This document shows, piece by piece, positions 23,513 through 36,400 of a stretch of DNA of 64,000 nucleotides. The stretch is from Polyporus tsugae. Its lineage: Eukaryota > Basidiomycota > Agaricomycetes > Polyporales > Polyporaceae. The translations under genes were made by a program, and so were the position numbers. The stretch lies in NCBI GenBank assembly GCA_024305745.1, contig JAHRBS010000002.1:372001-436000 (forward strand). Direction: 5' to 3'. The notes beneath the pieces were generated by a model. That model had not been told where the DNA came from. It made no database searches and worked only from the letters and a program-made list of their open reading frames with translations. How positions within the stretch are numbered: the first letter of the stretch is position 1; every line of letters begins with the position of its first letter.

Positions 23513-25985
23513 CTACTTCAGTGCCTTCTTCATTTGCTGTGTGTCGCCAGCGTCAGCAAAGCGCGAAAAACGGCAAAGCGCAAGGGAGGGAAGGCAGCCA
23601 CCAAGATCCTTTGATCGAGATGCTCCCGCGAAACGTCCGACGCACCTCCTCCATCGTGTCCAAGTCCGTCGTCTCGATCCGGATGATCTGCCTCCCCGTC
23701 GCGCGCTCGATCTGTTCCATCTGCTGCCAGGTCGCCTTGTCGTGCACGAAGTTGACTGAGATACCCTTCCGTCCGAACCGGCCCGTCCGACCTGCAAAGA
23801 GCGCGACACGTCCTCAGCTTCGTCCAACGCGTCAAATCAGCCATGGACAGCACGCGCACCGATACGGTGAATGTATGTCTCGATGTCGGGCCGCAGGTCC
23901 CCCCTGCCGCCGTGACTGTCGCGCTCGTTCAGGAGCGGAAGGTCGTAGTTGACGACCATGTTCACTTGCATGATGTCGATCCCACGTGCGATGACGTTTG
24001 TCGTAATCAACACTTTGTTCTTGCCCTCCCGGAACCCGTCGATGATCGCATCACGGTCCATGGCGTCCTTCGCGCCGTGCAGCGATGCGACCTTGTGCCC
24101 CTCCGCCGTCATCCGCTGAGAGATACGGTCCGCCGTGTGTCGATGCTGCACGTTAATCCGGAGGCGGGCCGCAAAGAAGCACAGACGCGATCGGGATCAT
24201 CCGTCAGAAGCGTTCGGGGTGCGCGGAGACAGGGACCCAAAAGATGACGTACTTGGCAGAAGATGATGCTCTGACCGATGGTCAAGAGGTGATACAGGGA
24301 CACAAGCACCTCGTACTTGTGCTCCTCGTTCCTACAGTCCATGTAGAACTGCCGGATATTGTGGACCGAGAGCTCGTTCCGCTGCAGCTCGATCTTGTTC
24401 GCGTTCGGCGCAAACTTGTTCGCGAAATTCCGCACGTGGTCTGGGAACGTCGCGGAGAAGAGGACAATTTGCACATCGCGGCTCTTCGGCAGCATGCTGC
24501 ACACACGCGTCGGGGTTTGTGGCAGCGGTTGCGTCAGATTGAGGCCCGTCAGAAACCAGGGCAAACAGAGACTCACTTCTTCACGCGGAGCGTCTGCTCG
24601 CCAAGACCGTCCTTGTCCAACATGTTGTCTGCCTCGTCGAGCACGAAAGCCTTCACTTCCGAGACGTCTATGACCTTTCGCCTGAGCAGATCCGTCATTG
24701 TCCCCGGCGTTCCGACGATAATCTGGGCGGTGATGTTGGTCGCGCCTTTCGGCAAGCTCTCCTTGATAGCGTACTCGGTTTGTACGGCCGTAAACTTGCC
24801 CATCGCAACAACCACCGACATTATCTGCCTCGCAAGCTCTCGGGACGGCGCGAGACAGAGTGCCTGAGCGAAGCATGGGTCAGTTATTTTGGAACCAAGT
24901 TCTCACCGATGCCGCTGACCACCCACCTGAGGTTTATTGATCGAGAAGTCGACACGGCTAAGCATGGTAAGAACGAAGGCAGCCGTCTTCCCAGTGCCTG
25001 ATTGAGATTGACCGATCATGTTCTGTGGACTGTGATGCGGCCGTCAGTTGAGCAGCTGTCGCAGAAGAGCTTTGAACTCGCATGGCACATAATGTTCAGG
25101 GTTTCCTTCAAGAGAACTAATGCGGCAGCGGGATCGTCCATAGTACACAATGTGTTCCGTAGAATGAACGTGCGATCAATCATCGCTCACACGTCTGTAC
25201 ACAGCTTGTTCGATGCCCAGACATAGGAACATGCAAATGGCCAACTAATAGGCTATGCGGGAGGGATCGCCTAGGGCACCTCCTAGTGCATCCGCTTCAG
25301 GATCAAGGAGAAGACTAGAGCAGGGAACAATGGAAATACCCTTGAATGAGAAGGCGGAACGGATTTTGGACTTATTTGCGGTTTGCGCGGGGGAGGCACT
25401 ATAGACAGGCCAGACTGCTACACGCCACACGAGGACAGGTGCAGATGGCGCACGAGGACGCTACGTCGCGCGGCCGACTCTTCCCGGATCCCCAGGTACG
25501 CCTGAAGCGAGCGAAATGACACTTACGGATTTGCGAGGAGAAGCGGGAGGGCGCGCTCTTGAATCTTGGACGGCTTCGTGAAGCCCATGTCGTAAATGCC
25601 CTTGAGGAGATCATCGTGCCTGTCCGCCGAAGAACACGTAAGGACGCGCATGTGTGGTCGAACCTAGCCTGGTGCTCACAGTCCGAGCTCCTCGAAGGTC
25701 TTGGCGCTGTAGAGTGGGGAATTGGGATCGGCCTGCTGATCTGCGAGTGTGACCTGAATGCGGGAGACAACGGGTACACGATCGGAACGCGTCGACGCGC
25801 ATATAGTCCGCGAGAGCACTCACCGAGACCTCGAAGGTGGACTTGATGAGATCATCATTTACTGGAGAAAGAAAGTGGCCGTTTGTGAGAAGTTCGCGCA
25901 GATGGTGGCGGGACTGACCAGCATCAGGCTTGGGTTCGGGAGCGGCGCCGTCGGCAGGGGGCGCTGCTGGGGCTGGATCTGCCAT
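23513..25985 (-). CDS. dbp5: DEAD-box ATP-dependent RNA helicase Dbp5 (DDX19 family)
   Basis: Remodels mRNPs at the cytoplasmic face of the nuclear pore during mRNA export. Ten exons (25919-25985, 25824-25861, 25680-25753, 25527-25619, 24927-25029, 24577-24863, 24253-24496, 23860-24145, 23646-23791, 23513-23536) join to 1,362 bases, or 453 residues. Visible motifs in order are the Dbp5-type [20 protein letters not shown] leader, Q motif (FTKPSKIQ), motif I (SGTGKT), Ib (GTPGT), DEAD, SAT, and motif VI in [13 protein letters not shown] followed by the family-typical SVNFVHDK. The ending MKKALK is typical of the family. Intron 1 (25862-25918, 57 bases) is in frame without a stop and could be retained. 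Intron 4 (25030-25526) is 497 bases, far longer than the rest. It shares a divergent promoter with the Pof1-like gene. Confidence 0.95.
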
Positions 25986-26378
25986 GAGAGAGGGAAGCTG
26001 GGGAAATGAATGCGATGGTGCTCACAGGGTGTGTAAAATCCGTCGGCGTCTTTCTCCATGGATGTTCACAACGTCGGCGGTCGACGCAAGTAAATCTCCT
26101 CCCAATTCCGAGTCGACTCGGTCAACTGCGGCAACCTTCGATCGGAGATCAAACCCATCCTTATCTTATCTGTCAAGGGCTTCTCGCGCTCACCGCTCTC
26201 GTCCGCTCCTCCGCCCCATCTCCTTCATTTGCTCACGCCAGCAGGCGTTGGATGCACCTCAAACCGCCGCATATATCCGTGGTCAAAGGGCAGGGGCCAA
26301 GAGCTGAGTACGCCATATGCCAATCAATCCTCTCTAGCTACTGTTCCAATGAGTCTCCTACCGCAGCACCACCGCAAT
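25986..26378. promoter_or_regulatory. divergent promoter region, DBP5 and Pof1-like genes
   Basis: About 390 bases separate the DBP5 start codon from the preferred Pof1-like start. Both promoters must be here. I see no strong TATA box. The frame of the Pof1-like ORF stays open leftwards into this region, but the residues there are not conserved in type, so I treat them as 5' UTR. Confidence 0.5.
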
Positions 26379-27323
26379 ATGACTTTCAGTTCCCTCCTGC
26401 AACGCATCCAGAGAGGGCTCTCCACCGTGAAGCTAGTCCACACCCCCCATCCCCGATGGCCATTACCTCCCGGTCCCTCCACCTCCCCGACCGTCCAGAT
26501 CTCTGTCCTCGACTCGTCCTTCAATCCTCCTACCCTCGCCCACATTGCCCTCGCGAACACTCTTCCCCCGTCTCCCCAAAACGCACCCCCTACCCAAGCC
26601 CCGCATGACTTTGACGCACGCCTACTCCTTCTCTCCGTCAGTAACGCCGATAAGCAGCTCAAACCCGGCGACGCGACCTACGAGCAGCGCATGGAGATGA
26701 TGGTCCTTCTCGCCCAAGAGCTTGCCCATCCCCGCGCTCGCGACATCCTATCCGCACACCCTGCGCCGTCCCAGCCGATCGCGCGGGAACCGAACGTCGC
26801 TGTCGCGATCATCGACGAGCCCACCTTTGTCGGCAAGTCTGCCGTCCTCCTCGACTTTCTCCGTAGGCGTATCTTGGACCTCCACCAGTCCCCCAGCGTC
26901 ATACTTCCGTCCCCCTCCGACACCCTTCCCTCTCCCAAGCTTACCTTTCTCATGGGCACGGATACCATTGTGCGTTTATTTGCACATCGTTACTACCCCA
27001 CCGAGCACGCTATGGCCATCTCCTTGCGTCGATTCTTCTCACCAGACGAGAACGATTCCTGTGTCATTTGCGTCCGACGAACCAGCAATGGATTCTCAAA
27101 GGCAGCCGAAGAACAAGCGGCAATACACATCCCCGAGTTCATCAAAGGGATTCCACCCACGGATAGAATCTTTTTCGTTGACATTGGTGACGAAGAGCGT
27201 ACTTTCAGTAGTAGCCAAGTACGCGACAAGTTGGCGAGCCGTGAAGAGTCGTGGAGGCCGATGGTCTCCCCAATGATAGCGAATTACATCACCAAGCATG
27301 GGCTGTATTCGTTCCCATCGTAA
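26379..27323 (+). CDS. pof1: Pof1-type nicotinamide-nucleotide adenylyltransferase-like protein
   Basis: Single-exon gene of 314 residues in the cytidylyltransferase-like superfamily. The first nucleotide-binding motif appears as LDSSFNPPTLAHIALAN at about residues 45-61, with His in the position of the (H/T)xGH signature. The C-terminal motif is FSSSQVRDKL, the counterpart of the ISSTxxR signature of NMN adenylyltransferases. LTFLMGTDTIVRLFAHRYY matches the central conserved segment of this family. Yeast Pof1 has been described as an NMN adenylyltransferase-like ATPase connected with filamentation and protein quality control. The exact reaction here is inferred. An alternative ATG at 26349 would add ten residues. 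It is convergent with the fatty acid synthase gene, with only 172 bases between the stop codons. Confidence 0.88.
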   Translation: MTFSSLLQRIQRGLSTVKLVHTPHPRWPLPPGPSTSPTVQISVLDSSFNPPTLAHIALANTLPPSPQNAPPTQAPHDFDARLLLLSVSNADKQLKPGDATYEQRMEMMVLLAQELAHPRARDILSAHPAPSQPIAREPNVAVAIIDEPTFVGKSAVLLDFLRRRILDLHQSPSVILPSPSDTLPSPKLTFLMGTDTIVRLFAHRYYPTEHAMAISLRRFFSPDENDSCVICVRRTSNGFSKAAEEQAAIHIPEFIKGIPPTDRIFFVDIGDEERTFSSSQVRDKLASREESWRPMVSPMIANYITKHGLYSFPS

Positions 27324-27495
27324 AACTCTCAACTGTGCAAACGGGCAGCGAGAGGTCGAGAGAAATCTATATTTCGTGGGTATTACATGAGCGTAAAGTC
27401 GTGAGATGCGTGCGTGCAGTACAGATATACGAATTACAACGACGTGAAACCTGATAACAGTCCTAAGCATGAGGTGATACAGAGATGATGGAAGC

Positions 27496-30400
27496 TTATG
27501 ACGAAGCCTGAGCGAAAGCAATAGCAGTGGTCTGAGAAGGGAGGTGCGTCAGTGCTGGATGCCGTCGCCAATATCAACAAGTACTTACATCAGAGTGGCT
27601 GAGGGAAATGTGGACCTTGGAGACACCTTTCGCGTCTGCGGCAGCCTTGGCCTCACCGTGGAGAGTGATCGTCGGGACGCCGGACTCATCGGGGAGAATC
27701 TCGATGTCCTTCATGGCGGCAGCAGCTCCCTTGGAAGCGACACCCAGTGACTTGAAGACGGCTTCCTTGCCAACCCAACGTGCTGCGAAGGACGCGGGAG
27801 GAGACGGTTGCGCACGGCAGTATGCGATCTCGGCATCAGTGAAGTTGCGGTTGACGAACGTCGGGTTCCACGATGGCACGGAGGAGATGAGCTCTTGGTC
27901 GACACCGACGCCGGTCGTGGACGTATTGCCGAGTACCTCAGAGATAGCCTTGACGTTGGAGGTGTCGACGTCGAGCTTCGTCGCCTGCTTGGGGGTGAAC
28001 TCGTAACTGCCGGTCTTCGGGTTGTACGAGGCGCGCGCCAATGAGTTCAGCAGGACAGGCCCCTCCAACTCCTTGCTGTACGGCGGGGCGTCCTTGACCC
28101 TTACAAGGTTGTTGGAGGTCATCATCTCGCTCATCGCTTTGTAGCACAGGCGGTGGCGATGGCGGTTCTTGACTTTGTATGCTTCGAAGACCGAAGGTTC
28201 AAGAGCGGCGAGCAGGTACTTTGGATTGATGACCATGCAGGTACCACCGACCTGCCCGAAGCCGAACGAGGACTGGGGTAGCAGTAGTCAGTCGAAATCG
28301 TTGAATGTTGATGGACAGAACATACCATGATGCCAGCACGGATACCGTCGGTATGGATCGTCTTCGAGGGGAAGATGAGGTAAGTGTGCTTCTTAAACAA
28401 CGCATCGATGTTGCTACAAAAGCAGTCAGTATTATGCATCAGTCAAGAGCTTTATGTTGCGTACTCAGCGTTGCGGTTGCCAGGGATGATGCCCGACTCC
28501 ACACTCTGGAGGAGACCAGCGAGTTGCCATGCAGCAGAACCACCCTTCGAGTGCCCACAAAGGCTCTTCTGCGCCATGATAGGCACAGCGTTGCCGTTCG
28601 TACGCCCGAGGTTGGTGAAGACATCGTTCCAAATGTGCGTCTCGTTCTTCTCCTGTAGGCAGATCGTATGTGAGTGTTGCGCATGGCCGCAAAATATTTC
28701 AACTCACGTTCGCACCAGTGCTAGTACCATGGATGGACAGGACATCAAGGTCATCCGCAGTGAGACCCCAGACTGCCAGAGCGCGACGCAAAGGCGCGAT
28801 GCGGGGGTCGGCACCCTCAAGCATACCGTATGTCGCGAGGGCGTCCTTATCCTGACGAGCCGCCTCCTTCTCGATGTCAGCAACACGGCTAGTAACATAT
28901 TCCTCGTCGACAGTGTCACCGCCGCTCTTGCGGAGCTCGAGCTCGTCCTGGAGCTGTTGACGCTCGTTGTCCAGCCACTGCGCGATCTGTTTTCGGCGGA
29001 ATGCAAGCTGCCTGGAGCGATAGACCAAGTCGAGGATGGGGAGAGGGTACTTGGCCTGGACTTCACGGGCGATGGAGAGCGCCCCACGGCCAGGAGCAGG
29101 AACAGAGCGACCGGCCTTGTCGCTAATGAACATTTCAATACAGATCTGGCTTCACCAACTCGATAGACTTACGTGGACGTCGAAGTGAAGCCGATGATTC
29201 CACGGATGGGAGCACCAAGTTCGAGCGCCGTCTTTGCGTTCATGAGCACGTGCACACCGGTTCCTTGGGCTTCCATGAACTGCAAGGACAGTGGTGAGCG
29301 CAAGAATATACCGCAATAGGAAATCACCTACACCCGCCCGGGTCGTGGTCGTGGGACGAGACATCTCAGTTGGCTCACGGCCCATAGCGAACTCTGTTTC
29401 CGCGTTGCTAGTCGCCTTCATGTTTGCGAACTCGTATGAACCCTCCTCGCTCAAGTCGTCGAAACCACCAGCAAGCATGACTTTGGCCTTGCCGGACAAG
29501 AGGGTGTCACAAGCGATCTCGATTGACTGGAGGGCAGTCGCGCTGGAGGATGTTTTGAGCGACTGGGAACGAATGCGAAGGAATGCACGACGACACTTAC
29601 CAAGCACCGACGGGGATCTTGATGGGACCGCTGGACGACAGCAGCAGCAGGTTCACCCACCCAGCAGTGGTATTGATGAAGCTGTTTACGTGGTGTGAGC
29701 GTTTGAACGGAAGGATACTCGCAAAAGTACTTACGTCTCCTGCAGGACGTCGTTTTGGACTTCCTTCTCGTCCCGACGATCTTTGAACATACGCGACAAG
29801 CTCTCCATGCCGCCCATACCGCTACCAATGCTTGAGCCAACTTCGGACGGGTGCATGTACTTGTAGAGCTCGTAGGGGTCCGTGATACCGGACATGTTGA
29901 GGGCCTCAGCTGCGCAGACAAGAGCCCAGAGAGTCGCACGGTCGGTTTGAGCGATGATGTCGGCGGGAATGCCGAAGCGACCGGCCTCCCAACCAGTAGG
30001 GATCTGGCCAGCAACGGTGCGGCTGAAGGCGAACGCCTTCGGGACGAAGATCCTCGCGCCTTTCTTGAACTTGACAAACCACTGACTACCTTCAGCTGCC
30101 CAGACATCGCACTTGTCGCCGTGCTCGTACTTGAACTTCTCGGCGTCGGGTTCAGACGCTTCGAACGCTTCGAGGTCGTGGAGGAGCTCGATCTCTTGGT
30201 TGAATACCTTCTTCTTCGGATCGTAACCACGGAAGAGTTCGGGCTCTGCACAACATCGTGAGCCACAACGTTTGCTTCGCCACGACGCAAAACTTACCGA
30301 TAAGGCGGACACCGGCATGAGCAAGGATGTCGTTCTCGTAACGGCCGCGGACGTCTTTGTCATCGACAGGCTCGCCGGACTTGGCATCCACCCAGCCCAC

Positions 30401-33400
30401 GTAGAGAGAGCCGTCCTTGAGACGGCCGTCGAAGTGCTTGATGAAGCCCATCATCCACGCCATCTCAATGCAGCCTTCGATGGTGAGCTCGCCACGAGCC
30501 TCCATCTCCCAACGGGTACGGGAGCTACCCCATGGACCAACTTCCGCGAAGCCGGTGACGACGATGACCTTCTCCAAGTCCAACATGCCGCGGAGCTGAG
30601 AGAGCTTGGCGAATGACTCAGACGGCTCGAGAGAGGGGAAGTTGAACTGGAAGTTAGCACGAGGAGTGACGTCGACGGTCTGCAGCACACGCTCGGCCTC
30701 GACACCGTTCACGATCTTGAAGTCGGCGGCATTATCGCGAGCGATGGCACGACGGAGGTCGCTCTTCTTCTGCAGGTCCGCGCGAATACGGACGGTGACT
30801 TCTGCCAAGTCGGGGAGACGATCCATACCACCGTTCAAGTCGGCCCAGATAGGCTCAACCTGGGTGATGCTGAAGACGAGGGGGTGCATGAGGCCAAGGA
30901 TGTTGAATGCCATCTCCTTCGCTGAGAACGTGCGCACTCCATGGCCCTCGAGTTCTGCCGCGACGGTGTTGGTTGCTTCCATCAGTCCAGTGCCACGAGT
31001 CCAGCTAGTGAGCAGATATCAATACGGCGCAAACGATACTCCAATTCAAATCGACATACCCAATGACGGCACCAGCAAGGCATAGGTATTCGCCCCAGCT
31101 CTCGCTGTTCCAGCGGTTAAACAGAGTCTCGAGAGAGATCTTCGACTCAGAGTAGAGACCGTCGTTGCCGAACAAGCCATGGTTGGGGGACAGTGGAAGG
31201 ATGACTTGGGTCGGGCGGGTGACGATGTGACGGCTTGCCTTCTTGTTCTTAACGGCACCGAGGAGGCGGAGAAGGTTAACGAGCATAATGCGGTGGGCCA
31301 GCTCGGACTTGTCGTCGAGCCCGTCAATCTCTCGCCCGTTCTCTGGTACGGCAGCGAAGGGGAGGATGTAGTCAAGATCGAGGCTGAGGGTCTGGTAGAT
31401 GTAGTCGACGAGGGCCTCCACGTCTTGCTTGGAACCCTGGTTGAAGGGAACAACGGTCAGGGCGGAGCCCTTGCTGCCGAACCGCTGGAAGATGCCTTGG
31501 TAGTACTCGACCGACGCCCGGCTGTAGCGAGAAGTGGTGATGACGACGTGAGCGCCGCCGGAGAGGAGACCCTTCAGAATCTCGACACCGATGGAGCCCT
31601 TGCCAACGCCCGTGAGCAATGCGTTCTTGTCCTTGAACGAAGTACCAGATGTAGCGATCTCGTGAAGGATGTCGAGGTAGACTCCGGTGAGGTTGCTGCT
31701 GTACTCCCAGTTCATTCCGACCTTACGCTTCAGGTGCAAGAGGGGAACCCTGTCTGCGGAGACAGAAGTGATCCCAGAGATCTGTGGCCGAAGGAACTGA
31801 GAAGATGAGCGACGGCTGCGAGGACCGCTGTGACGAGTGCGAGATTCGGAGCGCTTGCGGAGCGAACGAACGACGCCCTCGTAGAGAGCCTTGATCCGGT
31901 TCTTCTGCTCCTCGCTGATCTCGGGCTGTGATTTGACGACGTTCCAGAGCTTCAGAACGTCCTCTTGGATCTTCTGAATGTTGGTCGGGGTGACAACGGT
32001 GTCCGGACTTGCCATCTCCTCGACATAAGCCTCGAGCTTCCTGACGTTCTCACGCACAATCTCCTTGTAGACGATGTCGCCCTTATCCGTGACCTCGGTA
32101 TAAGGCGCAGTAGGGAACGTAACTAGAAAAAACATTAGCATAACAATCGGGGTCGCCATCGTAAAATGACTTACCGTCCTTGTAGAGCGGCGGATTTCCG
32201 ACGACCTCACGACAGTTATCGATGAGCTGCTGGCCGAACTGCTTCGCGAGCTTGTAGGTCTCTCCGCGCTCTGGGTCACAATGGTCGATGTAGTATTGCA
32301 TGTACGTGACCAAGTCGGGATCTGCACGGTTCATGATGGCAATGCAACGAGCGGTGATCTCACGATCGACAGTGGTGAGGCGACCAAAGATGATGTCGTA
32401 GAACATGAGAAGAGCATCCTGACGGACCCAGTTCCAAGACGAGTCGAAGTGGCGAGCCTTGAGGGCGTCGAACACGGGTTGGATACCATTGATGTATGTG
32501 TCGCCGTGCTCGCGAGCGATGGCATCCAAGCGAGACTGGAGCTGCTCGGAGTTTGCCTTCTCTGCGTCGTACTTGATCTCGCCCGCACGAACGTCGCGTT
32601 TGAGGTAGCGCATCCAAAGATCGACTTGCTGCGCGGCGAAAGTGTCCTGATCTGACTGGAACTTGAGAAATTCTTCGCTATTGATGACGCCTCCTCCCGT
32701 TCCGCCTCCACCGCCTGCAGCGGCGCCAGAAGAAAGCGAAATGCCAGAGCGTTGGGCGTAAATAGAAACGACACCGTCCAACCACGACTTCGCCTCTGCT
32801 TCCGAGCCGAGACGCTTAGCAGGCTCCATGGTCGCTGCGAGAAGAAGGACACCGTCGGCACGAGACGACCCGATACCCCAGCTCTTGGAGAGGTAGGACT
32901 TTATAGCAGAGAGGTTGAAGCCACCAGGCATCTTGCCACCAATGACGCGCGAGATGAGGCCAGCAGTATACTTGCCAAGCGATCCACCGAAGCCTACACC
33001 GAGCGAAGACCCCAGTTCCTCAAGAGGCAACTCCTCACCCTTCTCGGGGGCGGTAGAAAACTCTAGCTGGAGGTCACCTAGGATCTCGTTCTGCATTGTA
33101 GACTTGCCACCGACGAGGTCCTTGATGCTCTTGGAAAGGGGAACTTCGTCAACCCTCTTCTTGAGCTTCTGGGCGATGATGGCCACCAAGACCTCGACGG
33201 CCTTGAGCGGGACGTCTTCGATGCTCGCGGCGGAAGCGGCTGGAGCGGCAGCCACCGGTGCGGGAGCAGCGGCAGCAGGGGTCGATGATTGTGCAGCCGG
33301 CTCGGCAGCTGGGGCTTCGGCCTCGGGCTCGTCCTCGAACTGGTAGTAGACCTCCTTCGCGTGCTTGGCATGGCAGAAGATGGCACGATGGTGAGTGACC

Positions 33401-36400
33401 GAGTCGTCCTGGGCCTCGAACTTGGCCTTGAGCGTACGCGTTGCCATACCGGTGAGCGTGGGCGAAGGACCGATCTCGATAAACCTCTCGAAGCCGTACT
33501 GAGTGAAGAGGATGTCCTGAGTCTCAATCCACCGCACAGGTGATGCAAATTGGTAGGCGAGGAGTTCGACGAGGATGAGATAGGCGAGCTTCTGGCGCTG
33601 CTCCGAGGAGCCCCACTTCTCCTGGTCCCACTTGCGAAGGACCTTATCGAGGCGAGGCGAAAGTGTTTGGTCGTAGATCAACTGCGCATATTCCTTCGAG
33701 ACCTCGAAGGGCTTCGCCACCAAGTTGGGCACGTACTTGCCAACAAGAGTGTCAGGGTTAAGGTGAGCGGCGTTGATCTTCTTCGAGAGGTCTGTCGGAG
33801 GTGTGAGCGCACGGTCGTCAATCGAAGCAATGGAGAACCCTACATGCACGGAAGGGCATGACACCTGCCCATAGATAGCGAGAGTGGAAAGGCACGTCAA
33901 TACCAGGCAACGGGATCGTAGCGAAGCCACGCTCGAGGGTGATGTAGCCATCCTTCGCCTGCACTTCCTTCGCCTTGGCGAAGCAAGAGTTGACAATCTC
34001 GCCCAGCATCTCCTTGACCTGTTCGACGGTGAACTTCTCGGTCAACTGCAGATACAGTCAGTTTAAGCACAAATTCATGGACGCTCATCAGATTACCTTC
34101 GATATGTCGATCTTCTCCATCTTCAAGTAGTTGAGGACGTTGGTCAGAGTTTGAAGCGCTACGAGCTCTCCGGCACAGACGTATTGTTGACCCTAAAATC
34201 AACCAGTGAGGATAGAAACCAGGTACAAACAATTGGCACCATACTTCGACGTTGAAGTTGACGATCTCGAGGAGGCATCCTGTCCGCGACGCGATATTGT
34301 CAACGACCTCACGAAGGGCCGCGTCGTTGAATGTCTTCGAAATGCGACTCGGGTTAACAGCGCACATCGCGTAGTTGGAGCGGTTCTGAGCATCACGTTC
34401 GACCGCGCGCTGCATAGTGATCCCACGATAGAAGACGACATCAACGAGAGACGAAATGGCGAGCACGTCTGCGATGGAAGCGAGGGCCGAGTACTCGCCG
34501 AGCGAGTGACCAGCGAACGCTGACTCTTTCTGGACGAGGCCCTTCGAACGCATGTCCTCGAACGCGGCACGCTCCGTGACTACGAGCGCGATTTGAGCGA
34601 ACTGGGTCGCGAACAAGAGACCATTGGGATGGCTGAAGGTATAGCGCTGTGTCCGGACGTTGATGTCGCCGAAAAGGGGGAGCGTCTTGACATTGCCCTC
34701 CTTGTCCATCGTGTCGTAATTCATGTCCATGTAACGCTGACGGATGGCTTGACCCTTGATACCACCGAAATGGATGGTCTTATCCTTCGGGTTGTTCTTG
34801 ACGATCTCGACGATGGAGAAGCCGTAGACGGCCGTCAAGTGAGCGTCGGCAGCTTCCCAGACAGACCGCGCCGCGGGCGAGTTGTTGTACAACTCCATAC
34901 CCATTCCAGGTTCTTGGGAGCCTTGACCAGTGAAGACATAGACCGTAGTCGGCTGAGCCACCTCAGCCGTACCGACGAGGACCTTCTCACCGCGGGAGTT
35001 TGCCGTCTCGACGTTGACCACGAGGTTGCCGTTGCGCATCCCAACGTGCTTGATCTTGACGTGGAGTTCGTCGCCGGGGAGAATCATCCCAACAAACGAA
35101 ACGTCGTACCTAGAAAGAACAATTCAGAAGAAATTCGTGACACAATTTCACTGATGCAACTTACGCTACAACACGGTCAGGCTTGCCCTGAGCGACGATG
35201 TTCTCGACGTAGCCACGGGTGGCAGCACTGGACCACATGCCGTGGGTGATTGTTCCAGGGAGGGCAGCGTAGTCTGCGAAGTACGGGTTGATATGGATGG
35301 GGTTGAAGTCGCCGGAGACCTTGGAGTAGGGCTCGTTGGTCGCGGGAGAGTTGAAGACCTCGCTGCTGCTGGTCGTCATCGAGTAACCGTCGTTGGAGAG
35401 AGGGCTCAAGAGACCCTGCGGCTTGCCATTACGCTTGAGGTACTCAACCACCGGGTTACCACGGGAATCGTCCTGGAGGAAGTCGACGGTGCCGACCTTG
35501 ACGAGGCGCTTGATCTGGTCGCGGACGAAGACGTCGCCGGATACATTGACGGCCTTGAAGCACGTCTTGTTGCGGTATGTGACCTCCGAGCGGACGCGGA
35601 AGATGAGGGAGGTACCGGCTTGAAGGGGCTTGGTCCCGTCGTCCCACTCGAACCACTCCTTCGACTGCAGCACACCGACGGATGCGTCAGTTGGGAGCTC
35701 GACAAGGTAGTCCGGCTCCTCAGTAACTTCGAACGTGTTTTCGTAGTCGTTGAAACGACCACGGTACAGGAAGGAGGACACAACTTCGATGACGCGTTCG
35801 GTGCCGCGAGTGACGAAACCCTTGACCTTGACAGTCTTTCCCGCGTCACTGTTGGCGACACCCACGATGCGAGCCTCGGCTTTGCAAACATCGCCAGCCT
35901 TGAGCAGCTTGGCGCCTTCAAGTAGACGGAACCCGTTCGAGAGGTGGACGAGCTTGAGCAAGTCTCCGTCGATGGGAGCAGGGAAGATCGCCTTCATGAT
36001 GGCCTGCAAACGAATTCGATGAGGGTAATTTCAAATTAAGGAGAGAAAAAACCAACCTGCCAACCAGTCACGATGGCGAAGTCCATAGGAGCGAGAGGCG
36101 TCTCATTGCGAACAGACTTGAACGCCTCGCCCTGGTTGCCGACGACCGCGCAGAAGGTCTCGATGTCGTCCTCGTCGATGGTGACCTCGGGGCCAGTGTA
36201 GACATCACGGACATTGATCTCGGGGAGTACCTCATTATCGCCGAACCACAGCTTCCAGTAAAACTGCTTGATCCGCTTGTTCCTGTCCTTAGCGACCTCG
36301 TGGATGGGCGCGAAACCCATGGCCGGCTTGTACAAGTAGTGGAAATGCAGGGGGATGGAGCTTTCGAGACGCTCCTCGAAGATCGTAACGTTGATAGTAG

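Noticed and set aside
31179..31808. Plus-strand open frame of 209 codons antisense to FAS ketoreductase
   Set aside because: Mirror of the FAS reading frame caused by codon bias; no independent motif.
34593..35249. Plus-strand open frame of 218 codons antisense to FAS
   Set aside because: It is a shadow of the highly conserved MPT/DH coding sequence on the other strand. Composition is Val/Asp/Leu-skewed and there is no domain.
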